From positions 1 to 64,000 of the forward strand of contig NZ_JAINVG010000033.1 of assembly GCF_020400725.1 (NCBI RefSeq): DNA of 64,000 nucleotides, read 5' to 3'. The translations under genes were made by a program, and so were the position numbers. This stretch comes from Streptomyces sp. NK15101 (GTDB taxonomy: Bacteria > Actinomycetota > Actinomycetes > Streptomycetales > Streptomycetaceae). The notes beneath the pieces are model-generated. The model made no database searches, was not told the DNA's origin, and saw only the letters and a list, made by a program, of their open reading frames with translations. Below, piece after piece: positions 13,420 through 22,288 of this stretch. The stretch's first letter is position 1, and every line of letters begins with the position of its first letter.

Positions 13420-14145
13420 TCACCAGGGCACTGTTCCACCGTCGTCGAAGAATCCGCCGGTCGGTCCGCCGTCGGGCAGGGTCGCGAGGTGGATCGCGAT
13501 CGCCGCGCCCTGGCGGGGGGTGCGGACGCCCCGGAAGCCGTTGAGGTCGGTGGCGGTGAAGCCGGGACAGCCGGAGTTGACCAGGATGCCGGCGTCGCTC
13601 AGCTCCTTGGCGTATTGGACGGTGACGGCGTTGAGGAAGGTCTTGGACGCCAGGTACGCGGCGGGAACCGGGCCCATGTCGACGCCGGGCGTGGTCTGCA
13701 GGGCGAGCGAGCCGACGCTGCTGGACATGTTCACGATCCGCGGCGATGCCGAGCCGCGCAGCATGGGCAGCATCGCGTTGGTGACGCGGATGACCCCGAT
13801 CACGTTGGTCTCCACGACGACCCGTACGGTCGCGGGATCGACCGTGGTGGGCGTCTGCGGCGTACCGCCGGTGATCGCGGCGTTGTTGACCAGGACGTCG
13901 AGCCCTCCGGCGCGGTCGGCGATCAGCTCGGCCGCGGCGGCCGCACTCGCGTCGTCCGCCACGTCGAGCGGAACGCCGAACGCGTCGGTCCCGGCTGCGC
14001 GCAGCTTCTCCACCGCGGCGTCGCGGCGCTGTCGATCCCGCGCGCCCACGCCGATTCGCCAGCCGAGGGCGCCCAGGCCCGCCGCGATCTCGTATCCGAT
14101 TCCCTTGTTCGCGCCGGTCACCAGCGCGATCTTCCGTTCGCTCAT
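13420..14145 (-). CDS. Short-chain dehydrogenase/reductase (SDR)
   Basis: 241 residues of a classical SDR. The nucleotide-binding TGANKGIG is at residues 10-17, the NNAA element follows at about 86, catalytic Ser is in NMSSSVGS and the YLASK active site (YxxxK) at about residue 154. The best-matching relatives are carbonyl-reductase-like, NADPH-dependent enzymes; substrate unknown. I start at ATG 14145 (MSERKIALVTGANKG), where the family begins. It is divergent from a LysR gene 105 bases away, a common regulator/target arrangement. Confidence 0.9.
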   Translation of the reverse strand: MSERKIALVTGANKGIGYEIAAGLGALGWRIGVGARDRQRRDAAVEKLRAAGTDAFGVPLDVADDASAAAAAELIADRAGGLDVLVNNAAITGGTPQTPTTVDPATVRVVVETNVIGVIRVTNAMLPMLRGSASPRIVNMSSSVGSLALQTTPGVDMGPVPAAYLASKTFLNAVTVQYAKELSDAGILVNSGCPGFTATDLNGFRGVRTPRQGAAIAIHLATLPDGGPTGGFFDDGGTVPW

Positions 14146-14250
14146 GTCATCAAGCGTGGTGCGGACCCGGGCGGGGCGTCCAAGACCGACCGGGTGGGCG
14201 GCGATACCGCACGGATATCGGTCGTGGTGAGCGGCGGATACGATCACGTG

Positions 14251-15090
14251 GTGGAGACGCGGGAGCTAAAGTACTTCGTCGCCGTCGCGGAGGAGTTGCA
14301 CTTCGGGCGGGCGGCGCAGCGGCTCGCCATGGCGCAACCACCGCTGTCTCGGGCGATCCAGCAGCTCGAGCGGCGGCTCGGAGTGGTTCTGCTGCACCGC
14401 ACTGCTCGCGCAGTCGCCTTGACCGAGGCCGGGTCGGTGCTTCTGCGGGAGGCCCGGGCCGCACTCGACGCGGTCGAGGCCGCCGAGCGCCGCACCCGCC
14501 GCGCGGCTGCCGGATCGCCCGGTGTGGTGCTGGCCACGAAGGCCGGAGCGGCCGGCGAACTGTTGTCGAGGCTGCTGGACGCCTATGCCGCCGAGCCCGG
14601 AGCGGTCGCCGTCGAGGTGCTGCTGTGCGGGCCCGGCGAGCAGGAAGGACTGCTGCGCGACGGCCGTGCCGACGTCGCTCTGCTCCAGCGGCCCTTCGAC
14701 ACGACGGCCGGACTCGACACCGAGGAGCTGTACACCGAACAGCAGGTCGTGGTCCTGCCCGCGGGGCACCCCTTGGCCGACCGACCCCATGTGTCGATGG
14801 CCGAGGTCACCGCCCTGACGGACCTGCCCCTGCCGCGCTGGCCTCGACGGGACGGGGGCTGTCCGGACGGACCTGGCCCGCAGGTGCGCGACCACACCCA
14901 GCTGTTCCAGCTGATCGCGCTCGGACGGGCCTGCGCGGTCGTGCCCGAGTCCCTCCGGGCCCACCTGCGCGACGGTCACGCGACGGTGCCGGTGCCGGAC
15001 GCACCGGCTGTCACGACCGTCATCGCCTGGCCACCGCACAGCAGATCCCGAGCCGTCGCCGACCTCGTCCGCACCGCGACACGCCTCTAG
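14251..15090 (+). CDS. LysR-family transcriptional regulator
   Basis: 279 residues from GTG 14251. The N-terminus (ETRELKYFVAVAEELHFGRA) and the HTH (MAQPPLSRAIQQLERRLGVV) are LysR-type; a substrate-binding domain of ordinary length follows. In-frame GTGs at 14248 and 14227 are possible starts, but LysR proteins normally begin a few residues before ELKYF. Divergence from the SDR gene with a 105-base gap suggests it controls that gene and itself. Confidence 0.9.
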   Translation: METRELKYFVAVAEELHFGRAAQRLAMAQPPLSRAIQQLERRLGVVLLHRTARAVALTEAGSVLLREARAALDAVEAAERRTRRAAAGSPGVVLATKAGAAGELLSRLLDAYAAEPGAVAVEVLLCGPGEQEGLLRDGRADVALLQRPFDTTAGLDTEELYTEQQVVVLPAGHPLADRPHVSMAEVTALTDLPLPRWPRRDGGCPDGPGPQVRDHTQLFQLIALGRACAVVPESLRAHLRDGHATVPVPDAPAVTTVIAWPPHSRSRAVADLVRTATRL

Positions 15091-15431
15091 CCGGCGTCAA
15101 GGGCGGGCGGCCAGAGGGCGCGGGCGGTCACCACTGGCGCCACGCACCGGAGTTGTGTTTTCCTGAGCCCATGAGCCTTCTCGTGACGCGCCGACACGTG
15201 GACTACGTGCGCGTCACGACCATGGCGTGTTTCCGCTGACACCGAGGCCTCGACCCGGCGTCCGGACACCGACGCGCTCGCCCCGACGGCTCCTGGGCGC
15301 CTCCTGACGGCCTCGTCCTGCCCCGCGGTCCGTTCTCCCCGCCTCCCCGCCCCCGCTTCCGGGGCCGGCGGCCCTGGCGACGGACACACGACCGCGCCCA
15401 CCACACCATCCACCACCGCAGGAGGAGACGC
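15091..15431 (+). other. Leader region of DUF1684 gene
   Basis: 341 bases holding the leader peptide below, then 192 untranslated bases up to DUF1684. The long gap between leader stop and structural gene is the layout of attenuation-type leaders. Confidence 0.5.
15171..15239 (+). CDS. Cysteine-containing leader peptide (RRHVD type), 22 aa
   Basis: The frame ATG...TGA encodes 22 residues ending TRRHVDYVRVTTMACFR. The RRHVD core, a following R-V, and a Cys near the end are the pattern of short actinobacterial leader peptides annotated ahead of sulfur-metabolism genes and suspected of sensing cysteine supply. A second peptide with the same core lies ahead of the arylsulfatase at 28904. The reading frame is in the same direction as the DUF1684 gene 192 bases downstream, which is the likely controlled gene. 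The pattern match is strong for so short a frame; the regulatory role is inference. Confidence 0.72.
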   Translation: MSLLVTRRHVDYVRVTTMACFR

Positions 15432-16256
15432 ATGAGCGTCCGTGGCACATCCGTATCCGATCCGGAGGTATTCGCCGAGGAGTGGGAGGCCTGGCACCGG
15501 GACAAGGACGCCCGGCTCGCCTCGGAGCACGGCTTCCTCGCGATCACCGGTCTCCACTGGCTCTCCGACGAGCCCCAGGCGTTCCCCGGCGTGCCGGGGA
15601 CCTGGTCGACGGGGCCCGAAGGGGTCGTCGTGGAACTCGACGAGGGCACGGAACTCGTCGTCGACGGCACGGCGGTACGGGGCCGGTACCCCTTCGGCGT
15701 CATCCCGGAGCGCGGCGGCGTCGACGCGGTCTGGGGCGACACCGTGATCGAGGTCGCCAAGCGCGGCGGCCACGACGTGGTCCGGCCGCGCCGCCCCGAC
15801 CACCCGCTGCGGGTCGCCTTCGCCGGAACGCCCGCGTACGAGCCCGATCCGCGCTGGGTGGTCACGGGCCGGTACGAGTCCTTCGACGAGCCGCGCCCGA
15901 CCACGGTCGGCGCCTCCGTCGAAGGACTCCGGCACGTGTACGACGCTCCCGGCCGCGTCGTCTTCCGGCTGGACGGAAGGGAGTTGAGCCTGACCGCCTT
16001 CAACGGGCACGCGCCCGGCAGCCTCACGGTGCTGTTCACCGACGAGACCTCGGGCGTCACCACGTACGCGGCCAACCGGCATCTCGGGGTGGCGGCGCCC
16101 GGGCCCGACGGCACGGTCGTGCTCGACTTCAACCGCGCGACCAATCTGCCCTGCGCCTACACCGACTTCGCGACCTGCCCGCTGCCGCCGGCCGAGAACC
16201 GGCTGCCCGTCGCGGTCGAGGCCGGGGAGAGGATCCCCCACGAGCGCCTCGCCTAG
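15432..16256 (+). CDS. DUF1684 domain protein
   Basis: 274 residues beginning MSVRGTSVSDPEVFAEEWEA. It carries the hallmarks of DUF1684 (PF07920): WHRDKDARLASEHGFLAITG and LHWL near the N-terminus, and the C-terminal LDFNRATNLPCAYTDFATCP and PLPPAENRLPV. No signal peptide or membrane helix is visible. The enzymatic role is unknown. AGGAGGA lies six bases before the ATG. A cysteine-type leader peptide upstream hints that expression follows sulfur or cysteine status. The stop codon TAG shares the palindrome CTAG with the stop of the convergent permease gene. Confidence 0.9.
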   Translation: MSVRGTSVSDPEVFAEEWEAWHRDKDARLASEHGFLAITGLHWLSDEPQAFPGVPGTWSTGPEGVVVELDEGTELVVDGTAVRGRYPFGVIPERGGVDAVWGDTVIEVAKRGGHDVVRPRRPDHPLRVAFAGTPAYEPDPRWVVTGRYESFDEPRPTTVGASVEGLRHVYDAPGRVVFRLDGRELSLTAFNGHAPGSLTVLFTDETSGVTTYAANRHLGVAAPGPDGTVVLDFNRATNLPCAYTDFATCPLPPAENRLPVAVEAGERIPHERLA

Positions 16257-17653
16257 GCGACGCTCGGGCGGCGCCCCGCGCGGTCCGGCGCGTCCCGGTC
16301 GGCCCGTGCGGGCGGGTCGGCGGGTGGGGCGGGGGCGTCGCTCCCCCGGCCGAACCGGCCGAGCAGGGCGGTGAGGAGGACCGCCGTCAGGGTGCCGGCG
16401 ACGACTCCGCTGCCGAGGACCGTGCGGGCCCAGCCGGGGAACCCCGCGTACAGGTCGGGGCTGAGCAGCGGCAGCAGTCCCGCGGCGAGCGCGAGCGCGG
16501 CCGTCAGGGAGCCCGTCCCCGTGCCGGACAGATCGGCCCGGCGGAGCATCTCGACGCCCATGACGGCGATCACGGCGTAGACGACGAGGGCGGAGCCGCC
16601 CACGACGGCCTCGGGTATGCCGGCCAGCGTCCGGGAGACGGGCGCGGCCAGGCCGAGGGCGACCAGGAGCACTCCGGCGCCCGCGGTCACGAAGCGGCTG
16701 CGGACCCCGGTGAGCCGGCCGATGCCGATGTTCTCCGCGCTGGTGACCATGAGGGAGGTGCCGAAGAGTCCTCCGGCCAGGGACACCAGGGCGTCGGCGC
16801 GGGCGACGCGGGGGACGTCGCGCCCGGGAGCGGGACTCCGGCCGACGGTCTCGCTGTTGAGGACGGTCTGTCCGGTGATCTCGGCGAGCGTGGTGAGGGC
16901 GAAGACGAGGAGCGGAAGCGCGGCGACCGGGTCGAAGCTCGGTGTGCCGAAGGGCAGGAACACGGGCAGCGCGAAGCCGCTGCCGGCCGCGGGAGCGAAG
17001 GAGCCGAGGCCCGTCCCCACCGCGAGGACGGTTCCCGTCGTCATGCCGATGAGGACGGACGTCTGGCGCCAGACGCCGCGCAGGAACACGTACGCGGCGA
17101 CGGTCGCCGCCACGGTGAGGGCGGCGAGGAGCACCGCGCGCGGCTCGCCCGTGCCGTCCGGGCCGGTGACGAGCCGGGCGGCGACCCGGATCATCGCGAC
17201 CCCGATGAGCAGCACGGTCACGCCCATGACCAGCGGCGGGAAGAGCCGTACGACACGGGCGTACAGGGGAAGCACGGCGAGCAGCAGGGCGGCCGCGAGG
17301 AGGACGGCGCCGGTGGCGGTCCGCGGCCCGTGTTCCTGGGCGATCTGGAGGAACAGCGCGGTCGCGGCGCCGCCGGGCAGCATGACGAACGGCAGGCGGC
17401 CGCCGATCCGCCACACCCCGAGGGACTGGAGCAGGGCGCCCGCGCCGCAGAGCAGCAGGACGGTGCTGAGCAGGGAGGCCGTCACACCGGGCGACGTCTT
17501 CAGGGTGCCGGCGACGAGGAAGACGGTGGAGACCGGGGCGGCGATCATCGCCAGGACGTGCTGGGCCGCCAGGGGCACGAGCCGCCGCAGCGGTACCCGT
17601 TCGTCGACGGCCGCGGTGGCGGGGGCGGCCTTGGAGGCCGGCGTGGTCGTCAT
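16253..17653 (-). CDS. Xanthine/uracil permease-family transporter
   Basis: 466 residues, with about 12-14 hydrophobic segments. The family (NAT/NCS2) imports nucleobases or related compounds with protons or sodium. QHVLAMIAAPVSTVFLVAG at the N-terminus is the region where NCS2 carriers have their conserved QH, and PFGTPSFDP and ITGQTVLNSETVGRSPAP fall in the substrate-site helices. The signature SAENIGIGRLTGVRSR is close to the NAT motif. ATG 17653 overlaps the stop of the arylsulfotransferase gene (ATGA), so both are one transcript. The C-terminus is a charged, Pro/Asp-rich tail. Its partner suggests a cargo other than plain nucleobases, but this cannot be read from sequence. Confidence 0.85.
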   Translation of the reverse strand: MTTTPASKAAPATAAVDERVPLRRLVPLAAQHVLAMIAAPVSTVFLVAGTLKTSPGVTASLLSTVLLLCGAGALLQSLGVWRIGGRLPFVMLPGGAATALFLQIAQEHGPRTATGAVLLAAALLLAVLPLYARVVRLFPPLVMGVTVLLIGVAMIRVAARLVTGPDGTGEPRAVLLAALTVAATVAAYVFLRGVWRQTSVLIGMTTGTVLAVGTGLGSFAPAAGSGFALPVFLPFGTPSFDPVAALPLLVFALTTLAEITGQTVLNSETVGRSPAPGRDVPRVARADALVSLAGGLFGTSLMVTSAENIGIGRLTGVRSRFVTAGAGVLLVALGLAAPVSRTLAGIPEAVVGGSALVVYAVIAVMGVEMLRRADLSGTGTGSLTAALALAAGLLPLLSPDLYAGFPGWARTVLGSGVVAGTLTAVLLTALLGRFGRGSDAPAPPADPPARADRDAPDRAGRRPSVA

Positions 17654-18774
17654 GCCGTCGCCTCCAGCCACGGGATCTCGGCCGGGGTGTGGCGGTAGGC
17701 GCGGAAGACGGCGTTCGGCTGCGACGGGAAGAGGCTGCGGACCTCGCGCTCGTCGTAGCCGGCGAAGTACGGGACGACGTACTCCCAGCACAGGTAGCCG
17801 TCCTTCGTCACCTCGAACAGACGGCCCGACGGGGAGTCGGTGACGAGCGTGTTGCCGTTCGGCAGGCGCTGTGCGGAGCCCATGAAGGGCGCGAAGAAGA
17901 ACTCGCGGGCGGGGTCGTGGTACTCCCACGCGACGTCGCCGGACGCCCGGTCGATCTCGATGACGCGGGAGTAGGGGACGTCGTGGCCGGGCCGGAAGAC
18001 GCCGTTGTCGAAGACGAGCAGCCGGCCGTCGTCGAGTTCGGTGGGCGCGTGCTGCTGGCTGACGGTGCCGGGGCGGCTTCGCCAGAGGATCTCGCCGGTG
18101 TCGCGGCTGATGACGACGACGGCCGAGACGCTGCGCAGGCTCGCCAGGACGTTGCCGTCCCGCAGGGGCGTGACGCTGTTGATCAACGGCCAGTGCTCAC
18201 GGGCGTAGGCCTCGTGCAGCGGGAAGGAGTCGCGGTCGAGGTGGTCGGCGGCGCGCCAGGACCACAGGAGTTCGCCGTCCGGGCCGACCTCCTTGATGGT
18301 GTCGGCCCAGACCACGCCGCCCGTGGCTTCGGAGCCGGGCACTCCGCCCCGTACCGCCGCGGCGTCGGCCCCGGCGAGGGGTTCGAGGGCGGTGTAGAGG
18401 ATGCGGCCGTCGTCGAGGTGGTGGGCGTCGTGGTGCTGGAGGGGGTCGCGGTGCTCCCGCAGCACGGTCCCGTCGGGTGCCGCGTGAAGCATGACGCCGC
18501 CCCGGTACTTGTGCCACATCGGGAAGAGGGCCTCCTCTCCCGGGAGTACGCCGTTGTAGGCGAGGGTTCCGTCGGCGAGGAGCCGGGCGTGTCGGCCCGG
18601 GCGGTAGGGGAGGTCCCAGCGGTGGACGGTGCGGCCCCGGAGGTCGATGAGGTACACCTCCCCGGTGCCGGTGAGCGGGGCGAAGAGGGTATAACCCTCG
18701 GACGCGGCCGTCTCGTCGAGGGCGATGAGGCCGGTGGGACGTCGGCGGCGTGAGTTCTGGTCGACCGTGGGCAT
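17650..18774 (-). CDS. Aryl-sulfate sulfotransferase-like protein (Arylsulfotran_2 type)
   Basis: 374 residues forming a beta-propeller-like series of repeats: GEVYLIDLRGRTVHRWDLP, LQHHDAHHLDDGRILYTALE, NSVTPLRDGNVLASLRSVSA, QHAPTELDDGRLLVFDNG and SAQRLPNGNTLVTDSPSGRL. This is the arylsulfotransferase family, which moves sulfate between phenols without PAPS in the characterised bacterial members. No signal peptide is visible, unlike periplasmic AssT. AAGGAG lies eight bases before the ATG. It is the first gene of a two-gene operon with the permease, divergent from an XRE-cupin regulator. Some relatives may bind rather than transfer sulfate. Confidence 0.82.
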   Translation of the reverse strand: MPTVDQNSRRRRPTGLIALDETAASEGYTLFAPLTGTGEVYLIDLRGRTVHRWDLPYRPGRHARLLADGTLAYNGVLPGEEALFPMWHKYRGGVMLHAAPDGTVLREHRDPLQHHDAHHLDDGRILYTALEPLAGADAAAVRGGVPGSEATGGVVWADTIKEVGPDGELLWSWRAADHLDRDSFPLHEAYAREHWPLINSVTPLRDGNVLASLRSVSAVVVISRDTGEILWRSRPGTVSQQHAPTELDDGRLLVFDNGVFRPGHDVPYSRVIEIDRASGDVAWEYHDPAREFFFAPFMGSAQRLPNGNTLVTDSPSGRLFEVTKDGYLCWEYVVPYFAGYDEREVRSLFPSQPNAVFRAYRHTPAEIPWLEATA

Positions 18775-18789
18775 GCCGGAGCTCCTTCT

Positions 18790-18804
18790 TCAAACTTTCT
18801 TTGA
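18790..18804. promoter_or_regulatory. Inverted repeat, candidate operator for arylsulfotransferase operon
   Basis: TCAAA and TTTGA flank five bases, 15-30 bases upstream of the arylsulfotransferase start, just before its ribosome-binding site. The divergent XRE-cupin protein is the obvious candidate ligand. Confidence 0.4.
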
Positions 18805-18963
18805 TGAGAACAACCGACTTTGACGGTAGGGGCGTCGTGTGACGGGCGTGTGTCGGGAGTACGAAACCGTCTCCGGACTTCGGCCGGCCGGCGCGTAAGG
18901 TGCGGTCATGCGCCGTGGAACAGGGCGGACGGCGGCGCGGGGCGGGAAAGGACGGGACCGACG

Positions 18964-19518
18964 ATGGAGACCGCGAACACACCGCGGGTGGGCGCCGCCG
19001 TGCGCCGCCGGCGACGGGCGCTCGACCTGACGCTCGCCGAGGTGGCGCGGAGCAGCGGGCTCTCCTCGCCGTTCCTCAGCCAGATCGAGAACGACCGGGC
19101 GCGCCCCAGCATGCGGTCGCTGCAGCGGATCGCCGACGCCCTCGGGACCACGGCGGTGCAGCTGCTCGCGGCCTCGGACGAGACCCGGACGGTCGACGTG
19201 GTGCGCGCGGACGACGACAGCGGCCTGGACCGGGAGGCGCGCGTCCGGCCGGTGGTGCGCGGCCGCCATCAGCTGCACGCCCTGGAGTTCGTCGGTGCGC
19301 ACGAGGCGGACCGCGAGTTCCGGCACCGGAACGACGAGCTGCTGTACGTGGCGGACGGCTCGGTGGAGGTGGAGGCCGACGGCCGCGTCCACCGGTTGGG
19401 CCGCGGGGACACGCTGCTCCTGTCCGGCGGCGTCCGGCACCGCTGGCGCACCACCGAACCGGGCTCGCGGGTCCTGGCCGTCGCGGTCGGCGACCACGTG
19501 GAGGTGCTGGAGACCTGA
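18964..19518 (+). CDS. XRE-family regulator with cupin sensor domain
   Basis: 184 residues. Residues 9-63 are an XRE/Cro helix-turn-helix (LDLTLAEVARSSGLSSPFLS, QIENDRARPSMRSLQ). Residues about 100-180 are a small cupin (HRNDELLYVADGSVEVEADG, LGRGDTLLLSGGVRHRW). Regulators of this layout usually repress a neighbouring operon and sense its substrate in the cupin. ATG 18964 is preceded by GGAAAGG. Divergence from the arylsulfotransferase/permease operon makes that its probable target. Confidence 0.9.
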   Translation: METANTPRVGAAVRRRRRALDLTLAEVARSSGLSSPFLSQIENDRARPSMRSLQRIADALGTTAVQLLAASDETRTVDVVRADDDSGLDREARVRPVVRGRHQLHALEFVGAHEADREFRHRNDELLYVADGSVEVEADGRVHRLGRGDTLLLSGGVRHRWRTTEPGSRVLAVAVGDHVEVLET

Positions 19519-19582
19519 GGGGCAGGCGCACTGTCGCACGGCCCGCTTGAACCCGCCCGGACGGCGGTGCAGGCTGGCACCC

Positions 19583-20113
19583 ATGACATGGACGGCACCG
19601 CCGGTCGAACGCACCCGGCAGCTCGGCGGCCTGGGCACCGTGACCGAGCGTCAGATGCTGGAGGGCTGGCTGACCTGGCACCGGGAGACGCTGCTGGCCA
19701 AGTGCGCCGGGCTCGACCCGGTCCGGTTGGCGCGCGCGACGGTGGAGCCGTCGGGCCTCACCCTCCTCGGCCTGGTCCGGCACATGGCGGAGGTGGAGCG
19801 GTCGTGGTTCCGGCGCGGATTCGCGGGTGAGGCCGTCGGCGAGGTCTTCACCGGGCCTTCGGACGGCGACGAGGGGCTCGCCGGGGTGGACCCGGCCGAG
19901 GCGGAGAGGGACTTCGGTCTGTTCCGGGCGGAGGTCGAGGCGTGCGACGCGGCAGTGGCCGGGCACGACCTCGACGAGACCTTCCTTTCCTCGCGCGGGG
20001 TCGCCCTCAGCCTGCGGTGGGTCTACATGGTGATGATCCAGGAGTACGCCCGCCACAACGGCCACGCCGACTTCCTGCGGGAGCGGACGGACGGGATGAC
20101 GGGTGACGGATGA
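19583..20113 (+). CDS. DinB-superfamily / DUF664 protein
   Basis: 176 residues starting MTWTAPPVERTRQLGGLGTV. The family is a four-helix bundle with three metal-binding His; visible candidates are LVRHMAEVERSWF and EYARHNGHADFLRE near the C-terminus. DUF664 members in actinobacteria are related to mycothiol-dependent S-transferases, but this one is uncharacterised. It follows the XRE gene by 64 bases on the same strand and might be co-transcribed. A strong bidirectional terminator follows. Confidence 0.87.
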   Translation: MTWTAPPVERTRQLGGLGTVTERQMLEGWLTWHRETLLAKCAGLDPVRLARATVEPSGLTLLGLVRHMAEVERSWFRRGFAGEAVGEVFTGPSDGDEGLAGVDPAEAERDFGLFRAEVEACDAAVAGHDLDETFLSSRGVALSLRWVYMVMIQEYARHNGHADFLRERTDGMTGDG

Positions 20114-20123
20114 CGGGTGAGGA

Positions 20124-20166
20124 CGCCCGCCCGGTACGGCTGTGGAGTCGCCGTACCGGACGGGCG
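20124..20166. terminator. Bidirectional terminator
   Basis: CCGGTACGGC pairs perfectly with GCCGTACCGG, and six further base pairs extend the stem after one mismatch. It lies between the convergent DUF664 and acyl-CoA synthetase genes and can serve both. Confidence 0.85.
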
Positions 20167-20176
20167 GACAGGGGCG

Positions 20177-22063
20177 TCAGGCTTCGCGGGCGCCCTCGTA
20201 CATCGCCTCGACGAGCTCGGCGTACTCGCGCTCCACGACGGGCCGCTTCACCTTGAGGCTCGGGGTGAGTTCGCCGTGCTCGACGTCCAGGTCGCGCGGC
20301 AGGACCGAGAACTTCTTGATCGTCTGCCACCGCTGCAGGTCGCCGTTGACGCGCTGGACGAAGCCGTCGATCAGCGTGTGCACCTCCGGCGAGGAGACGA
20401 CCTCGGCGTAGCCGCGGCCCCCGAGGCCGTTCGACGCCGCCCAGGGCATGATCACGCTCTCGTCGAGCGCGATCAGGGCGGTGCAGTAGTTGCGGCCGTT
20501 GCCGATGACCAGGATGTTGCTGACGAACGGACAGACGGCCTTGAACCGGCCCTCGATCTCCGTGGGCGCCACGTACTTGCCGCCCGACGTCTTGAACAGG
20601 TCCTTCTTGCGGTCGGTGATCCGGACGAAGCCCTCCTTGTCGATCTCGCCGATGTCACCGGTGCGGAACCAACCGTCGCTCTCCAGCACTTCGGCGGTCT
20701 TCTCCGGAAGGTTGTGGTAGCCGCGCATGATGCCGGGCCCCCTCAGGAGGATCTCCCCGTCCTCGGCGATGCGGACCTCGGTGCCCGGCAGGGGCCGGCC
20801 GACCGTGCCCACCCGGAAGTCGTCGACCGGGTTGACCGTGCAGCCCGCGCTGGTCTCCGTCAGGCCGTAGCCCTCCAGGACGGGCACGCCCGCACCGGCG
20901 AAGAAGTAGCCGATGTCGGGGGCGAGCGCGGCACTGCCCGAGGCGCTGCCCCGGAGCTCTCCCCCGAACGCCGCCCGGATCTTTCCGTAGACCAGCTTGT
21001 CGGCGAGGGCGTGCTGGACGCCGAGCCACAGGGGCACCTTGCGGCTCCCCGTCGCCACCAGGCTCTCCTGCCCGGTCCTGGCGTGGTCGCGGGCGACCTT
21101 CGCCGCCCACCGGAAGATCTTGTACTTGGCCCCGCCCTCGGCCCGAGCCTTCGCGGCGATGCCGTTGTAGACCTTCTCGAAGACCCTCGGCGCGGAGGCC
21201 ATGACGGTGGGCCGGACGACGGGCAGGTTGGTGACGATGCGGTCCACGCGCCCGTCGACCGCCATCACGCTTCCGGTCTGCACCTGACCGGATATCAGGG
21301 CCTTGCCGAAGACGTGGGACAGCGGCAGCCACAGGAACTGCACGTCGTCGGGGAGCAGCAGTCCGCTGGCCTCCTGCGCGGCGCCCTGGTAGGACCAGCA
21401 GTCGTGCACCAGGCGCACGCCCTTCGGGCGGCCGGTCGTCCCGGAGGTGTAGATCAGGGTGGCGAGCTGGTCGCGTTCGATGGCCCCGACCGTCGTCTCG
21501 ATCGCGTCCGGGTGCTCCTTCAGGTACGCCCTGCCGCGTTCCTCCAGTTCGGCGAGGCTCAGCACCTCCAGCCCCTCCGCCCGGGGGAGGTCCGTCTCCG
21601 GGTCGAAGAGGATCGCGTGGCCGAGCCCGGGCAGGCGGTCCGCGTGGGCGACGACCTTGGCCAGCTGTTCGGCGTTCTCGACGAAGATCGCCCGGCTGCC
21701 GGAGTCGGCGAGGATGTACGCCGTCTCGTCGGCGTTGGTGCTCGGGTAGACGGCGGTCGCGGCGCCGCCCGCGCACATCACGCCCAGATCGGCGAAGATC
21801 CACTCGACCCGGGTCGAGGAGGAGATGGCCACGCGCTCCTCGGGCCGCAGCCCGAGGGCGAGCAGACCGGCGGCGATCGCCGTCACGCGCTCGGCGGCCT
21901 GGGCCCAGGTCAGCGAGCGCCACTCCTCGGCGCCGGGGGCGCCCTCTCCGGCCGGCACGGGGTGGCGATAGGCCTCCCGGTCGGGTGTGGCCTCGACCCG
22001 TGAGAGGAAGAGGTGCGCCACCGAGCGCGGCCGGTTTTCGAGCAGGTACTGCGCGGAACTCAT
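20177..22063 (-). CDS. Long-chain fatty acid-CoA ligase (AMP-binding, FadD15-like)
   Basis: 628 residues. Activates fatty acids to acyl-AMP and then acyl-CoA. Motifs in order: ATP-binding YTSGTTGRPKG at about residue 205, the VFEKVYNGI segment typical of the FadD15 subfamily, VLEGYGLTET, WFRTGDIGEIDKEGFVRITD and the catalytic-lysine region DLFKTSGGKYVAPTEIE. The start at ATG 22063 (MSSAQYLLENRPRS) has a GGAGG; an in-frame ATG 30 bases upstream has none. Single-gene unit with its own terminator. Likely role is fatty-acid breakdown or lipid recycling. Confidence 0.93.
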   Translation of the reverse strand: MSSAQYLLENRPRSVAHLFLSRVEATPDREAYRHPVPAGEGAPGAEEWRSLTWAQAAERVTAIAAGLLALGLRPEERVAISSSTRVEWIFADLGVMCAGGAATAVYPSTNADETAYILADSGSRAIFVENAEQLAKVVAHADRLPGLGHAILFDPETDLPRAEGLEVLSLAELEERGRAYLKEHPDAIETTVGAIERDQLATLIYTSGTTGRPKGVRLVHDCWSYQGAAQEASGLLLPDDVQFLWLPLSHVFGKALISGQVQTGSVMAVDGRVDRIVTNLPVVRPTVMASAPRVFEKVYNGIAAKARAEGGAKYKIFRWAAKVARDHARTGQESLVATGSRKVPLWLGVQHALADKLVYGKIRAAFGGELRGSASGSAALAPDIGYFFAGAGVPVLEGYGLTETSAGCTVNPVDDFRVGTVGRPLPGTEVRIAEDGEILLRGPGIMRGYHNLPEKTAEVLESDGWFRTGDIGEIDKEGFVRITDRKKDLFKTSGGKYVAPTEIEGRFKAVCPFVSNILVIGNGRNYCTALIALDESVIMPWAASNGLGGRGYAEVVSSPEVHTLIDGFVQRVNGDLQRWQTIKKFSVLPRDLDVEHGELTPSLKVKRPVVEREYAELVEAMYEGAREA

Positions 22064-22288
22064 GGCGGCCTCCGGACCCTGTGCGCCGGTCAACGTTCTT
22101 GACCGGCAGGTAACTTACGGGCAGTGGTGTGAGGCTAAGGGGAAACCCACTGCCGCGTAAGGGGAGTCGGGGAGGAAAGTGTCCGCACGTCGGCGCGCAC
22201 CGGCGCGGGAAGTCTCCGCTCCGGCCGGAGGACAGCCCGGTGGTGACGCACCCGGGACACGCCGCCCGCCGGGCTTGAGGCGCGGGTC

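Noticed and set aside
22064..22288. Searched for a third RRHVD leader peptide upstream of the acyl-CoA synthetase
   Set aside because: No frame on either strand contains the core motif.
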